A stretch of DNA of 64,000 bases, taken from NCBI GenBank assembly GCA_950106755.1, contig OX467084.1, forward strand, positions 32,863,213 to 32,927,212, given 5' to 3'. This DNA comes from Climacium dendroides. Taxonomy: Eukaryota; Streptophyta; Bryopsida; Hypnales; Climaciaceae. The translations under genes and the position numbers were made by a program. This document shows, piece by piece, positions 34,575 to 47,690 of this stretch. Under the pieces are notes generated by a model that worked only from the letters and a program-made list of their open reading frames with translations, had not been told where the DNA came from and made no database searches. The stretch's first letter is position 1. The number at the start of each line of letters is the position of its first letter.

Positions 34575-36098
34575 GATGCTTTGCTAGGATTTCGATCGTC
34601 TCTCCGCAATGCTCCTGCAGAACTCCCCCCCACACCAATGCTCCTGGAGAACTTCGGGATTAGGGTTTTCGTATTCGCCCTTTGCATTGGGTTTCACCTC
34701 TGTAATGTCACAGGGAAGGCGACCTAAATGATTCACGTGATAATATGGAGTTCACTAACATTCAGTGACACTTAACCCTTGAAAGGCCCTTGGGGTCCCT
34801 CTATACAACCCCTTATAACTCTTCAATTGTGGTTTAATATATAAATTGTGATACATTGTTATTTACATACTCCCACAATCATTAATTTATTTTTTAAATA
34901 CCAACATATTCATAATATATTATGAGGTTGTAAAGAGCTTTTAGGCCCATCAAGGATTATAACCATTTTCATTGGGGCTTGGAGGGGTTACAAACCTACA
35001 CCTACACCCTAGATCTTTCTACAAAAGTTGAAAACATTCTTAGACCTTTTGGATCCTAAACCAAAGTTTGCTTCTGAAAATTGTATGTCACATCAAGATT
35101 TCAAGGTTTTCACCACAAAAAAACACATTTTAGATGACAAGCTTGGATTTTTTGAAACACATTTTAAGTGACATCTATGTTGACATCTAGTTGTTTTTAT
35201 GTCAACAATAACATTTAGTGTAACACCATCAATGACATAAGAAACTAGATGTTATTGTTGACATAAGAAACTAATATAATAGGGTGTAGGGATTTTCAAT
35301 AAAAAAGACAAATATGAGCTAAGGGTTTAAAAGTTGAGGGATTTAGGAATCTTCTACTAAAAAGGGATAGCCCGAGGGGATAGCCACTATGACTTTGCAA
35401 TCTAAATGAAGTGCAAGGCAAGTTATATTCACTATAGAAGTGGGTCTAGTATGTTGAAACTTGGGAAAGTTACTTCCCTTTGTGTTTTGTAACCACATGC
35501 CTTAACCAGATATTTGTTTGGGTGCTATTTACCTAATAATTATGATTTTAAGGAACCCATTTTGTAGAAAAAAGCTTCTTGGTTTTAATTTTAAGGCGTG
35601 CTATAAATGAAAATCTAGCTTAATTTTTAGCACGTTATAGTACTTATAACCTTTAGGAATTTTATTTTATTTGATAATGAAGGATTTCAAGATGAACTTT
35701 AGGTGTAAAAACATGCAACATACATTAAAAAAATTAGGATCAAATTCAAAAGAAACATGATACAAACAATAATTGGTTAGCCATTTAACCCTTAACTTCC
35801 TAAACAGCTAAAATGTTATTCACTTTGGTTATTAAAGTATTTTTTTCTATTATTAAAATATTTTGATGAAGTTGCACTTGAAATGATCCTTTGAAAATTC
35901 AAGTTGGCCATCTTTGTGTGTAATTAGATTTACGTAACAAGCTATTGTGGTTTTAAAAAAAATCCCAAAGCATAAGTGGTTGGGTGCTTGGACAAAAAAG
36001 TCAATAGATTGGGAGGATTTGACCAATGAAAGCGTAGCACATGAAAGGACAAGCCTATCTTGTAGATAGTGTTTTGACCTTAGAAATGAACATCTTTA
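34575..36098. other. Intergenic DNA right of CSN3
   Basis: 34,575-34,740 should hold the CSN3 promoter/leader (GC-richer). A TTAA at 34,772 is followed by CCCTTGAAAGGCCC, and a decayed inverse (aggcccatcaagg) lies at 34,950-34,966; this may be another TTAA element of about 0.2 kb but the right TTAA is lost. About 35,100-35,280 holds several copies of 'tgacat/ctagttg' words in both orientations. No gene. Confidence 0.4.
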
Positions 36099-36643
36099 TA
36101 CTACCTCCGTCTCAAAATGTTTTGGATTAAGGCTAAAAATGACATTTTGAAGACTTATTTTGCATTATATATAAAGTTTGGTGCACTTTTAGTGTCCAAA
36201 AACTTTGAGCTCATAGCCCTTTTTAAAGTGTAGTTTTGGAATATTGAAAAGTAGAATTTTGGGGGCATTTTCAAAGAGCACCAATGGATATTTAATTGTT
36301 GAGTGTGAGGTTTTTATTTTATGAGCATTTAGTACGTGCCAAAGACTATATTTGGACTTTGTTTTCCTCCCAAAGCTTCATCTCCTTCATTTGAAAAATA
36401 CTCAAAGAAATGCAAAAAATAAGAATAAACAATATTGATTGATCCCTCCAATCATTTCATTTGTTTTTTGATTGATGATTACATGGATGGAAGGGGAACT
36501 ACTACTTAGAGATGTTTTGTTAGTCCCCAAAAGCAATCAAAGTCAAATTGACCTATTCCAACATCACAAAGTGCACCAAGAAAATCATTTTGGGATAAAA
36601 AAATTAAAGCCAACAAGAAGATCATTATGGGATAGAGGGAGTA
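36099..36643. mobile_element. Stowaway-like MITE
   Basis: TA (36099-36100) is followed by CTACCTCCGTCTCAAAATG; the right end read inversely is TA (36643-36642), then CTCCCTCTATCCCATAATG. TA duplication with CTCCCTCCGTCCC-type ends is the hallmark of Stowaway (Tc1/mariner) MITEs. At about 0.54 kb it is larger than typical Stowaways. A 93-residue plus-strand frame inside (36,472-36,753) overruns the element and is not a recognisable transposase. Confidence 0.7.
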
Positions 36644-36843
36644 CAATTTTCTCTCTTTTAATAAATTTCTTTTTCACATTATGTCTTTTGGACTTCCCTT
36701 TTGATCAATTAATTCCTATTGTTGAAATTCTCATCACATTATTATTTAATTGAAATTTCATATTACACTCACCAAATATTTAATTTGAAGATGTTGGTAT
36801 ATCAAGGTCATTCATTTTACGCTTTATAAGCCCAAATATTACA

Positions 36844-37002
36844 AAACTTGTTACTATAAACTTCCAACTTATTAACACTCACTAATTTTGCATTGGAAAC
36901 TTGTTACTATAAACTTCCAACTTATTAACACTCACTAATTTTGCGTTGGAAACTTGTTACTATAAACTTCCAACTTATTAACACTCACTAATTTTGTGTT
37001 GG
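36844..37002. repeat. Three tandem copies of a 53-base unit
   Basis: Units start at 36844, 36897 and 36950 with AAACTTGTTACTATAAACTT and are nearly identical; the main change is near the unit end (ttgcattg / ttgcgttg / ttgtgttg). A perfect 16-base palindrome TTGGAATGCATTCCAA follows at the array's right edge (about 36,999-37,014). Confidence 0.95.
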
Positions 37003-37014
37003 AATGCATTCCAA

Positions 37015-40000
37015 CGCAAAATGTTTTTAATTGGAGTCACTAGAAGAAAACTACATTGTTCATGCGTGAGAACCTATGAATCCTAATTGGCGATTCAGAG
37101 AAAGAAATGTCGTGAAATTTGAGATTTGATAAGAGTTGAAGATATGAATTAAATGCAGATTGATAGGAATCAATTGTAGATCCTAGTTGAGATGTTGTGC
37201 AGAAATGTTTAGCCAATTGGATGTATACATCTTATGAAAATTTGTAATGGTGATTTGATCCCCAATTTGGTATTAATATAAAAATATGTTTCCAACCAAA
37301 TTGGTGTATTGTGTTCAGTGTGATGGATGAGTGTTTAATTTGTGTTGTGGTAAAATTATCATTGTTAGTCTATTTGGATGAGGTTGGATGTGTCTTTGTA
37401 TGATTGATTCAGTCAAAGTTGGAAATTAGAGAAGGTTTGTATATATTAAACTATGAAATCAAATTGGAAAGTAGAATTTGAAGATTCAATTATCATGAGC
37501 ATGGGATTTACTGCATTTTAGTCTATTGAGTGAATTAAGTTCAAGTGTATCTTACATGTTGTCAAAAAAGTCAAAGAGGAATTTAATGATAAATTAGTTG
37601 AGTGGAATTTAGAAGTTAAATTAACAAGTTGGAAAGGAATTAATTATTATCTGTCTCATTTGTAATTACAAATCCAGTGGAAAGTAGCATGCACAAATAA
37701 GAGAGGCTTGATTCAATACTGAGTTGGTCCAGGCTGCAAGCAAATTTGGAAAAGATAAAGAAAAGAAAGAAAGGATTAAAAGAAAAGATTTGGAAGAAAG
37801 CTAAAGAAGTACAAGATTAAGGAATTAAGAGTGTAATTTGGGAGATTTTCTTCACCCTCGTGGCCTTTAAGAGTGGAGGGAAAATCTAGTAATTAGATTT
37901 ATTGTGTGAGGACATCACATAGTTTAGTTGGAAGTAAATGAATCTTTCTATTTCTTTGGTTGCAATGACCTATTGTCCTGCTAGGTGATCTTTTAGAATC
38001 AATCCTATTTTATTAGCCTCCCTTGGAACAAACTTTTCACTATTGGTTTGGGAAATAATTTCCAATTAGGACCCAATTCTATCTACACTTGGTCACTCAA
38101 ATGCTATATATTATTGTCCAAAGTTTTGAATTGGTTCATATGGAGAAGACTTGGAAAAAACTTAAAAGCATAAAGATAATTTGTCTAGATTCTTCTTAGG
38201 CCATAATTTATTTTGCCTAAAAAGCTCCAAATTTTTATCTACATTCCTTTTACTACCAAGGACTTTTAAGGATAAATGGTGATTCTATTCCTAAGTACTT
38301 AAGCTAAAGATAGAAAAATCAATTTTAAAATTTTCTAACAAAAAATAATATTTTTTCAAAATATATTCATCGTGTATTGATTCATTTAAAGTATTAGTTT
38401 TCTTTTCATTGATATTGTACACCATCTTCTTTGAAGCATCCTTGATGAACATTAACTTGATGAATTACAATTTTCAAAACATTCATCATTCACTTAGTGA
38501 ATGGTTGAACATTTAGGAGTTAAACAATAACTTGGAGTTTTAAAAGTCAAGAAAGTAGCTTTGAACCATTTTCATCCTTTTCCTATTTTATCAAATTTAT
38601 AACTTTCTTATAACAAAGTGCACTAGTGAGAATATAGAGTGAATTTTCAAAGTTCTATTTATATTCTAAAGTTCAAAAGGCAAAAAATGTGACATTAGAC
38701 TAGTAAAAATTAAAGAGATCTAAGTACTCAACTTCCAAATTCACAGGGTTTTCATTTACCAATTCTTTGGTAGTTTACACTAATTTATATTGTATTTCAA
38801 TATAATAATGAAAGTATACTACCTAGGTTGTAATTTTAACCCCTATATAGGATCAAATAGGGACAATGAAAGTTTGGATAGCCTCTTGTGAACTCCATTT
38901 TGGGCAAGATTGTTTTTAATTCATTTTGCAGATTAAAAAATCAATTAGCTTTCTAATAATATAATTTTTATTCCAATTGAAAATCATGTTGCATTACATT
39001 CAAAATGCTCAGCTTAAGGTACCAAAAACAATATCACAAAAATTCAAAATAATTTTTTTTAAATTTAAAAATTATTTTTGTCTATATAGAAAGATTTACT
39101 TCATTCTATTTGAACTAGTAATTAAAAAGTTATGGAGCATCTTGTTTATTGGGCAATTAGAACCCCTTTACAATTTTGGATTAAAAAAAGTTTCACGTAG
39201 TTTAGTTTGCTTGCTAGAGCAATCTCATTGTTGAGATTAGTGTGTTTCAATTCCATCTTAAAGCAAATGATGATTTATTTTTTCCTTCTATCTTATACCT
39301 ACTTCTACTTAACAATTTCTTAAAGAATGAAAATCAAGTGCATATGTTTGGGATATTTTTCCCATGATTTCAACTCAATCCTTCAACATAAATTTTTTTA
39401 ATTCAAAATCTACATAGCAAAAATTTTAAGTTGAGAAGGTTCACAATCAAATAATCTAGTTAGTCAAGGAGCAAAAAAAAAACATTTTCTTCATTGTATA
39501 TACAAATATCTTGCAATCCACATGGTCAAAGTATCTGAAATTTTTCCTTACAATTTCATACCAGTTTTATTAGTGAAAAATCCCATGGTTCGATATGAAA
39601 AAACACTCAATTTTTAAAAAAGTTTTGCATTTTGCAATAGAAGTGAGAGTCTGTTTTTGGGTGAGAGTTGGATTCTGGTAACTGAGGATACAATCCTTGA
39701 GGCTCTGGTAACTCTCATAGTACTCCCTCCTTTATTCACAAGCAACAGATACAGAAGAAACAACTGCTGAGAAAAGAATGTATTCCATATTTCCCATGTG
39801 ATCACTATTGAACACTATAAATACATTTCTCATCAACATGATGAAGGCCCCTGAAACTCCGCAAGAATCGAGAACTAGAATAGGGCAAGCCTAGGGTTGG
39901 TTCTCTCAACAGAACAGACACGTATCATCAGTGATTTGGGATTCAAATGAGGTAAATTTTTGTCAGCAAATCTTTTTAAATGACTACCACATCCGCTGAT

Positions 40001-40057
40001 GATTGTAAAAATAAGAGTAGTAAAACCAGATGAATTAAAGAGATTTCACCCGGGTCC
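37015..40057. other. AT-rich intergenic DNA
   Basis: No gene. A lone CACTA-like end (CACTAGAAGAAAAC) lies at about 37,036. About 38,850-39,400 is related to the repeats near 2,400, 5,480 and 22,900. TACTCCCTCC at about 39,721 is a lone Stowaway-like end. 39,800-40,057 is probably the 3' flank of the desaturase gene. Confidence 0.45.
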
Positions 40058-42150
40058 CTACGAAATCTTCTTCGATTGTGTTGCCTTTCGTTCATAAGGA
40101 TCACGCAAAGTACCAAACAACCAATCCATAAACACAGTGTAGTGGCCATAATTGTGTCGGTAGGTTGTATGATGAATAGTGTGGAAGCCAGCTCCCATGA
40201 TGCCCCACACGTTTCCGTCGATGCAGTCGTGTATGTTGGTTGTCCAAATTCCCTCGCAGAAGAGTAAAACCTCGTGAGTGAAAAAATGCATCGGCATCAG
40301 AAACAACGCAATCACATGAGGACACGCTTGTAAGATTCCGTCGATCGGATGGAAGGCCAAACCTGCAGCGCAACCACAACAGCGATAAGGTTCAACAATT
40401 TCAAATCAATCCAGCCTTAGTTCTTTTTTTAGTGAAGCTTACAATGAATAGTGAGCAACTAAGTAAACATCTTGATACTTCTTGCCATACTCTTGAAATT
40501 AATGTTTGTTGTTACTGCCACCCACGCCAAAAGTCACACAAAAACAATAGAAAAATTTGATGGTTTTCAAACTTCACTAAAAAGCGCACTCCATGGAAGG
40601 TGATGAAGATACGCTTGCTATGTGGGATAGGTAAGCGTAACCACTTGGGAATGGTTATAAAAGGCACCTGCAAAAGGTGACAGCGTGTTCTGCTTGTTGT
40701 AGATATGGTGCGTTGCATGGAGAAGCTTATACAAGGGTTTAATGTCGTGCAGCTCCCTGTGGATCCAATAGATTGCAAACTCCGCAATTGTCAAGTAAGC
40801 GACCACTAAGCATATATAGGTGGGCAATCCAACTTCGTCAAAACGTGCAAAACACTTGGTCCAGCCCTTCTCGATCATGTACTCTGAAAGAGTTGGCAGC
40901 CCTGTGTATACTGGCATGGCCTTCATAGTCACCCAGATCTGAAGCATAATGGGCTCCTTCCCAGGTATATCACCTGAAACAATGTTGACACACAAGTTTA
41001 GGGTTCCGGGACGATGTACACGGAGGAAAGATTGCCAGGCATAAACCCCTAAGATGTGAAGGGAGAGAGAGAGAGACAGAACACCAGTAGATGCAGTAGT
41101 ATTCGCACAGATTGAAAAACATTCCCTCAAAACGAAATTATAATCGGCTGGCAACAACTAATCACAATGGAAACCCGTACTTGTTAAATCGAAGAATGAA
41201 TGCATGTGACGTAAATACACAGAGACCTCCCAATATTATGATTAAAATAATCTTTAAACCCTAAGTGCCCAAACGGTCCCATTTCAATAGGAGTTGGAAA
41301 TAAATCATGTGAGAAGCTGCGGGGGGAAGTGACAAATTGTACCAATCAAAACAAGAAATCTTACCTGCATTGTTTAAAAAAAATATGGTTTCTATATTAA
41401 GCTTAAGGACTTAGGGGTTAAGCTCGAGACAGAATATGCGTAGACCACGGGAAACGCAAACGAGCACCAATTCAAGACACAGATCGACATCACAACAGCT
41501 ACGTATTCCAACATCCAAGATTTCTCCAGATCCAGAATTCTAAAGAACGCAAAAGATCGCAATCTCATGCCATGAAGGCTCCCGTACAGTGCACACTAAC
41601 ATAGCCTTCCTACCCAGATTCATGACCCCTATCCCGAACCCCAATCCTCATGTCTTGAAGCAACCATTAGGGCACACCAAATGAAACAATCCTCCCCAAA
41701 AAATTCTTGTGATCCCGATCACCCGACCTATCATCGGAATGCCAATTCCTAACCCTCACCTGCGGGGAAGAAAACGTCGCCCTTCCAAGAATAAACATAA
41801 AGACTCCACAAGCCTCCTGAAACGAAGTACACAAGCAATCCCGCCACATAGTTCCGCAACCATGTCTGCAACACATGCGGAATCGCACCGCGCACCGAAA
41901 CAGGCAGCCACCACCCCAGCACCAAATCGTTGTACCATTCCGTCTCGTCCACAAACTGCTGCAAATACTCCGGACTCCCTTTCACCAACCGCCTCTTCTC
42001 CTCCACCACGGAACTCACGTCCACAGAGGAGGATGCATTCACAACTTCCACGTCTGCGGACATACACAAGGGCACGAGCACAGCTACGACGACGAGTAAC
42101 ACCGCAACACACAACCACACAACCCGAGAAGAACGCATCCCCATCGTCAT
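40058..42150 (-). CDS. STE1: Delta7-sterol C-5(6)-desaturase
   Basis: Three exons: 42150-41760, 40973-40668, 40362-40058, all junctions phase 1; 333 residues. The enzyme introduces the C-5 double bond in sterol synthesis in the ER membrane using a di-iron centre (ERG3 in yeast, STE1/DWF7 in Arabidopsis). The three histidine boxes are present: HRELH (202-206), HATHH (216-220) and HTIHH (293-297), the last in [15 protein letters not shown]. Further family blocks: [73 protein letters not shown] and [10 protein letters not shown]. Arabidopsis STE1 is about 281 residues; the excess here is an N-terminal part of about 60 residues with a strongly hydrophobic stretch ([19 protein letters not shown]) resembling a signal sequence or extra membrane anchor. 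In-frame codons upstream of 42,150 include no other ATG before 42,198. Confidence 0.95.
41253..41421. mobile_element. Candidate TTAA MITE inside desaturase intron 1
   Basis: The left end TTTAAACCCTAAGTGCCC (from 41253) and the right end read inversely TTAACCCCTAAGTCC (41421-41407) form short, imperfect inverted ends. The 0.17-kb segment lies within the intron between 41,759 and 40,974. It fits the TTAA-CCC pattern seen elsewhere in the window, but with a single-base offset and decay. Confidence 0.4.
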
Positions 42151-42441
42151 CGCCACCCTTGCGTTACTGCTGCTCGTGTTTCTCCCTCTCTCACACACAG
42201 TCTGTTATAAATGGAAACGAGTGACGGAACCTTGTCAGCATCGGGTTGTTGAAGAGTCCGTCACTGCAGTACGAGGTTCTGTTGCGCCATGAGCGTGGCG
42301 GACGAGGGCTTCAGTCGGCCATCGCCAAGGGGGGAAGGGGATCGGGGAAGCTGCGAAAGGTATAGCGTTCCGGACGGGCCTCTGACGAGAGCAGAACGCG
42401 ATCATCAGTGGAGTGGTGAAGCTATTTATATGGAGTGATAT
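42151..42441 (-). promoter_or_regulatory. Upstream region of the sterol desaturase gene
   Basis: A short, GC-richer stretch between the ATG at 42,150 and a TTAA element that begins at 42,442. It must hold the promoter and leader unless transcription starts within the element. No defined motif is claimed. Confidence 0.4.
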
Positions 42442-43176
42442 TTAACCCAGTAACGCCGTGCCTATGACCATGGGTCCACAACTTCCTTGCCTGGCACTTA
42501 GTTTGTGACCATTTTCGACTTGGAAATGTTTGAAATTTTTTACATTTATTTTTCAGAGATGAAGGCACATGTCTTCTTAATCTTACAAAAAAATTTAGAT
42601 TTTTTTAACGAAATTTGATTTTTATAAGAATTTTTGAAGAAAAAGTGAATAGAAAATCATATCAAATTGAAATTTATTTCAAAAAATCTGAAAATTTCAC
42701 CATGGGTGTGCATTTTAGTGACAAACATCATGGTGTAAACTCAAGTATAGTGTACATCTATAATTAGAATATAGAGAACATCAAAATTACTTTCAAAGTT
42801 CAAATCCCAATAAAATATTCAATATTGCGAATTCTTCTAAAATTCCAATTGGAGTAGATACTAGAGTAGGTGCACTTCATTTCTTCAGTTGGGCTCAAAT
42901 TCAAAAATCATCATTTTCAAGGAGAAAATTTGGATTTAGAGAAAGGGACAAAATACACTAAAATGGCAAATTTTGCCATCCGTTTTTTTTCCTTCTTTCT
43001 CATTCACCTGAAGACAAACATTGTCATGATTGCAAAGTAAAGTGGATATTATTCCCAACCCAAAATACAAGGTGCACAAACTAAAAGCGGATGAAAAAAT
43101 CCATTCTGGAGCTCTCCAGCTCAATTTCTATTCATCCGAATGCCACTGAATGGTGCCGGCGGCGTTACTGGGTTAA
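42442..43176. mobile_element. TTAA-flanked MITE-like element, 0.73 kb
   Basis: TTAA (42442-42445) then CCCAGTAACGCCG; the inverse CGGCGTTACTGGG precedes TTAA (43173-43176). The 13-base terminal repeat is perfect. The interior is AT-rich and non-coding. It inserts less than 300 bases upstream of the desaturase start codon. piggyBac-like by end structure; the termini are unrelated to the family-A sequence. Confidence 0.78.
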
Positions 43177-43292
43177 GTCATCAGTGGCATTAAAGACCAA
43201 GGGGGTGCGTATTCTGCTCATTTCAAGTTCAAATAGTTTAGTTTACCGAGGGTCTGTTTACACCAAAAAAAATTGTGGGTTGGAGCCTACAG

Positions 43293-43610
43293 AAATTAGG
43301 AAAAATTTTAGGCCTGGAAAAGTCTCCAGTTTTTTTTATTTTTGGCACCCTGGCAGTGCAAGTACATGAAATATTTTTTAATATTTTTTAATTTAAAAAT
43401 GAAATAATTTAAAAAATAACAAAATATTTTTAAAAATATCCAATCTAAGATGATGCTGATGTGGTGATGACGTGGTGATGATGTGGCATCAATAGTGCCA
43501 CATCAGATTCAAAAAATAAAAAATAATTTTTTATTTTTACTTTTTTTGGTAGTTGCACCACGAGGGGTGCAAACCTGGCAGCTTCTTTCACGCCCGGATT
43601 TTTCCTAATG
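43293..43610. mobile_element. MITE with CATTAGGAAAAAT-type ends, second copy
   Basis: The left end is AATTAGGAAAAATTTTAGGC; the right end read inversely is CATTAGGAAAAATCCGGGCG. It is related to the 21,919-22,165 element by its ends and by 'ggcaccctgg' / 'gcaccacgagggg' interior words. The interior includes a small array of 'gatgatgtgg/gatgacgtgg' units near 43,450-43,490. Confidence 0.55.
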
Positions 43611-45993
43611 AATGGAGTGTTTTGAGTGGAAGATGGCTATGATACCTAGCTTTTGGGTGTATACCAAATAAACCAACTTTGAATTGGCAGTCCTAAAGAG
43701 CTTGTCAATCATGCTAGGAGAATACACTTGCTTTGCTAATTTTTGCAGAATACACATCCTTTGGTCTTAACACTAGAGTGCAAGCAAAGGAGGGTGCAAA
43801 TTAGCTTGCTCTATTGCTTGCCTTATGGACTTGTTGTTTTACAACGTTTGTAAATTTTTGCCTACTTTCTAGTATAGAAATGGATGAAACCTCGAGGGGT
43901 GCATTTAGTTTTATTACAACAAACAACATGCGAATAAGTGGGTTCTAATAAACTATAATTTTAACTTCAAATTTTGAACATTGTTTACTAATGACTATAG
44001 GATTCTACTCCCAAAAAATTTCAAACTCAAATAAAATATGGAATGATTTCTAGAAGAGGTTAAAAATGCACTAAAATGGCATGTTTTTTTAACTCAAATA
44101 TTTTTAGAGAACACATTTAGGTGACCATTGCATCAATATTCAACTTGAAATGAGCTTTCAACAGAGAGTTATTTTTAGAAATTTTTTGTTCATTTTTTAG
44201 ACAATTTTTTCTTATATAATATAGGGGTGTGAAAGTTATTTTTCAATTCTACAGTGTTTCTTTTTACTTCAAAAATTTATAACTAATTATTATTAACAAC
44301 TTAAAATATCAATATTTCAAAAGTTAAACTTTCAAAGTAGAAAAATCTATTCATATTTTTTCATTTAATTTTATTTAAAATTCAAAAAGTATATAGGGGT
44401 CCAAAGTTTTGTTCACACATGGTTTTTAATGGACACTCTAAGTGCCCCCCAGGATGAAACCTATAATACATGGGTGAAATTTTATTTATTCATTCCAAGG
44501 AGCACACATTCATCCAAAATAGAATGATACCATCCCAAAGTTTGGTAGCACTTTGCAATTTCATCCATTAAAAATATATATATCTTGCTAAATATTCCTT
44601 ATTAAAAAAGATTTGGATTGCTCTCTAGTGAAAAAAATCGCTCAAAAAAACACCTTTCAGGTGATCCAAGGAAGGGACAAGGATGATGTGGATGGGTGGC
44701 CTAGTTGTAGTTGAGTTCCATTATGGAACCATTTTGTAGCCATGGTGGATTGACCCCTTATTGCTTCTAATTGGATAAATGTAAAAAAAATTAGCATTCC
44801 CTTATTGAAGGAGAATAATGACCTATTCAGAAATTATCTTTTTAGTATAATAAGTTCATTCTAAGGGAGACAGTCAAGTAGGATTTATTTAATGCTAATA
44901 GGTTCAACAATCTAATTTGGAATTCCATAATCAAAAACATTACTATAATGACACTCACACCAAATCCAACTTGGATTGATCCATACACCCAATTAGAATT
45001 TCAGTCCATAAATTTCACAATTCCACACACTTAATTCCAATTACATGCTCGACAACTAAACACTGATTCGGATTGAAACATTTACTTTCAAATATTTCCA
45101 AATTGGTGATTAAATCATTGTTGTACAATTTAACTTTGTTCGCACCATTTTCAACTAACTTTGCATACACTGCATCTCAACGTTCCAACTTAACACACCA
45201 TTCACATCGATCAATATCACTCTCCAACTTGGTCTCCAAAATATCCTCCCAAATTTTATCTAATTATCATCAATACACGTTCTTCCTTAACTCACACATC
45301 ATCCTGACTTGAACATAATCATCTCCATCTCTGGAACACATAGACAACACTTAACTTAACCAATTAGCACACACACAACCAAGTACCACCCACTTAGATA
45401 CAAACACAGAAGACAATAAAAGCATATATAACTCAAACTAGCCGGGTCTCACATTGGATTCTCTTTAATAGTTGCCATAGTCAAAATACTTTGAAAACTC
45501 GACCAAATAGGAAGCCAAAATTGACAGTTATCAAATTAGAAGAGACAGCATTAACTACCGAAACTGCAATTTAATTCGAACAGACTGCCATCCCCCCAAA
45601 TCCGAATTGGACCTTAAACTACCTTAACCAGCATCCCTATCACTATTGCCTATTCGGATAAGACCATGAAATTGACTCTCAACTCGGACTACGAACCCAA
45701 ATTGAAAACAAGCATTCACCATCCCGACTAGAACCACACCTTCTCCAAAATAAAAACCTCTGACTTTAAATCAACTAGGTATCTTCACATGGATCCGTTC
45801 AGCATTCACCCCTCGTTTGGACATAATAACAAAACAAAACGACCAAATTGGCCTCCTCATATACAAAACAATTATCAACATACAGAAAATGACTCCAAAA
45901 ATCCTCACAAAAAATCAAAAATCAAATCCTACTCGGTTATCTACACCCCTATTTTGTGCCATGTTTTTTTTACTTCTCTCACCTAATTTGGGG
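43611..45993. other. AT-rich intergenic DNA
   Basis: No gene. A possible fragment of the GGCC-ended family (see 45,994) lies at about 44,739-44,780 ('gccatggtggattgacccc' + 'ttattgc'). The ORFs at 45,073-46,029 are Asn/Ser/His-rich translations of AT-rich DNA. Confidence 0.5.
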
Positions 45994-46251
45994 GGCCAAC
46001 CCCCTTGCTTGTCCTCCCCAAATCCTTGACTTTTTCCCCAAGGGGGCATGTCATTAAAAGAAAACTATTTTGTGCTTGAATAATCTATTTTCTACACCAC
46101 TCCTAGAGAATTCAAGGCCTCTGGTTTCATATACAAATTCAAAATCTCTAAAATTTTAATCATGTGTGGCAAATCAAAAAAAAAGTCTAGTTATTTTTTG
46201 TACCAAGAGATAAAATCAAGGGCAAACCAAGGGGTTGGATTCACCTTGGTT
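45994..46251. mobile_element. GGCC-ended MITE, copy 1
   Basis: The left end is GGCCAACCCCCTTGCTTGTC; the right end is AGGGGTTGGATTCACCTTGG. The plan (GGCCA, then a CCCCTTATTGC-like block, about 0.24-0.26 kb) is shared with 51,924-52,152 and 60,923-61,161. The right terminal CC is lost here. Confidence 0.5.
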
Positions 46252-46261
46252 TATAAATATT

Positions 46262-46735
46262 GAGGGTCTCTGATTGCAAATATAAACTAGTGTGCTTTGT
46301 ACCATTGCTATAGTCAAAACAATAGTAAAAGTAATTTTCTAATTTTCTAATTTAAAAAATACTTCAAAATTCAATAATGAAACCAAACCGGTGCACCCCT
46401 CCTTGCTAAAGGCTTTTGAATGGTACTAAGCACGTGACTGGGGGACACACTATCCGAGAGATCTCAACATAACAAACAAAACAAAACAATCAAATTTAAG
46501 GTATGAACTAGTGTGTCTTATGCTGTTGCTACAGTCAAACAAAAGTAATAGTAATTTTTTAATTTTTAGATCTAAAAAATACTTCAAAATTTTATAACTT
46601 TCATACCGTACGTCCAAATGCCACGAAACCAAGCCAATGCACCCCTCCTCGCTAAAGGCTTTCTAATGGTACCAAGTACACGACTGGGGACACATTGTTC
46701 AGGAGATCTCAATGTAACAAACAAAACAAAACAAA
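46262..46735. repeat. Tandem duplication of a 0.24-kb interspersed repeat
   Basis: Two copies (about 46,262-46,490 and 46,501-46,735) share, in order, 'aactagtgtg', 'tgctatagtcaaa', 'aaaatacttcaaaatt', 'tgcacccctcc', 'gctaaaggcttt', 'cacgactgggg' and 'aacaaacaaaacaaaaca'. A third, more diverged copy lies at about 61,440-61,630. Non-coding; type unknown. Confidence 0.8.
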
Positions 46736-46739
46736 TAGC

Positions 46740-47690
46740 CAAAACGAATATTAGGGGTCTCTCATTGCAAATATGAATATTGAGGGTCTCTCATTGCAAA
46801 TATAAGTTAAGTTAAAGTTAAAGTTATGTACTCCCAAAACAACCCAGTGAAGGTATGTTCTCACTTGGTATTAAGAGTGTTGTTATTGAAGGTCTTAGGA
46901 ACAAATTTAGACCTATTTCTAGATCCAATTCACAATGCAAACATCACCTCTAACACCAAGTGAGAACATACTTTGAGCAGTGTTTTTTTCTTGGGTGATT
47001 TACAGACTAATCGCACCAAATATTTTACTTGTGCACCAAGGAGTATTAAAAAATAAGAGGAAAATAGAAATGAACCAAATTTTTTAGTTTTTAAGATGGA
47101 TTGCCACATCTTTGCCTAAGCCTTTATCCCATTTCCACAATTAGGGCTACTAGCTTTGCATTGCTGCACTTGTATTTGAGGACTTATTGCCCCACTCGCT
47201 ACGGCCATTGTTGTTTTATTGCTAGATAGATCACTTACAAGGACGCAATCCTTGCCATCTTTTTGCAATTGGTTGAGTGTCTTCATCTAGTTTGTTTCCA
47301 GGAGTTAAAATAATGGCTTCATTGAGGCGCTGCGCGACATTGTATTCATGGATCAGTCATGGAGGGCCAGAACCTTGGAGTGGCACCTACAAACGTTTGA
47401 ATTTCCAAACTTTGTAGGTACGATTTTTGTAATACTAAATCTCCTTTTGCATTTGTTTTTGCTATATGTTTTGGGGGAATATTTCATTGTTGGTAAATAT
47501 GGTGTAGTTGTGTTGGCTTTTACGAATATGAAATCGATCACTAGTTTTGTCTACAATCGAGAGGTCTCCTGCATTGGTCTTAAGTTGCAAAGTGCTTGTA
47601 GATTGTTGTTGAATTCTATCCGAAGTTTCAAACTTTCAATCTAAGATTTGAAACACTGGTTAGAAACTGGGTTTAGGGGGATTCTTCTCA
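46740..47690. other. Intergenic DNA left of the hAT remnant
   Basis: A plus-strand ORF at 47,348-47,644 (98 residues) is hydrophobic in part but unrecognised, and may be the degraded 5' part of the adjacent transposon. Otherwise AT-rich; 'gggtctctcattgcaaatat' repeats twice near 46,750-46,802. Confidence 0.4.

Noticed and set aside
41709..42292. Long plus-strand frames (up to 171 residues)
   Set aside because: They are antisense shadows of desaturase exon 1, whose minus-strand frame carries family motifs.
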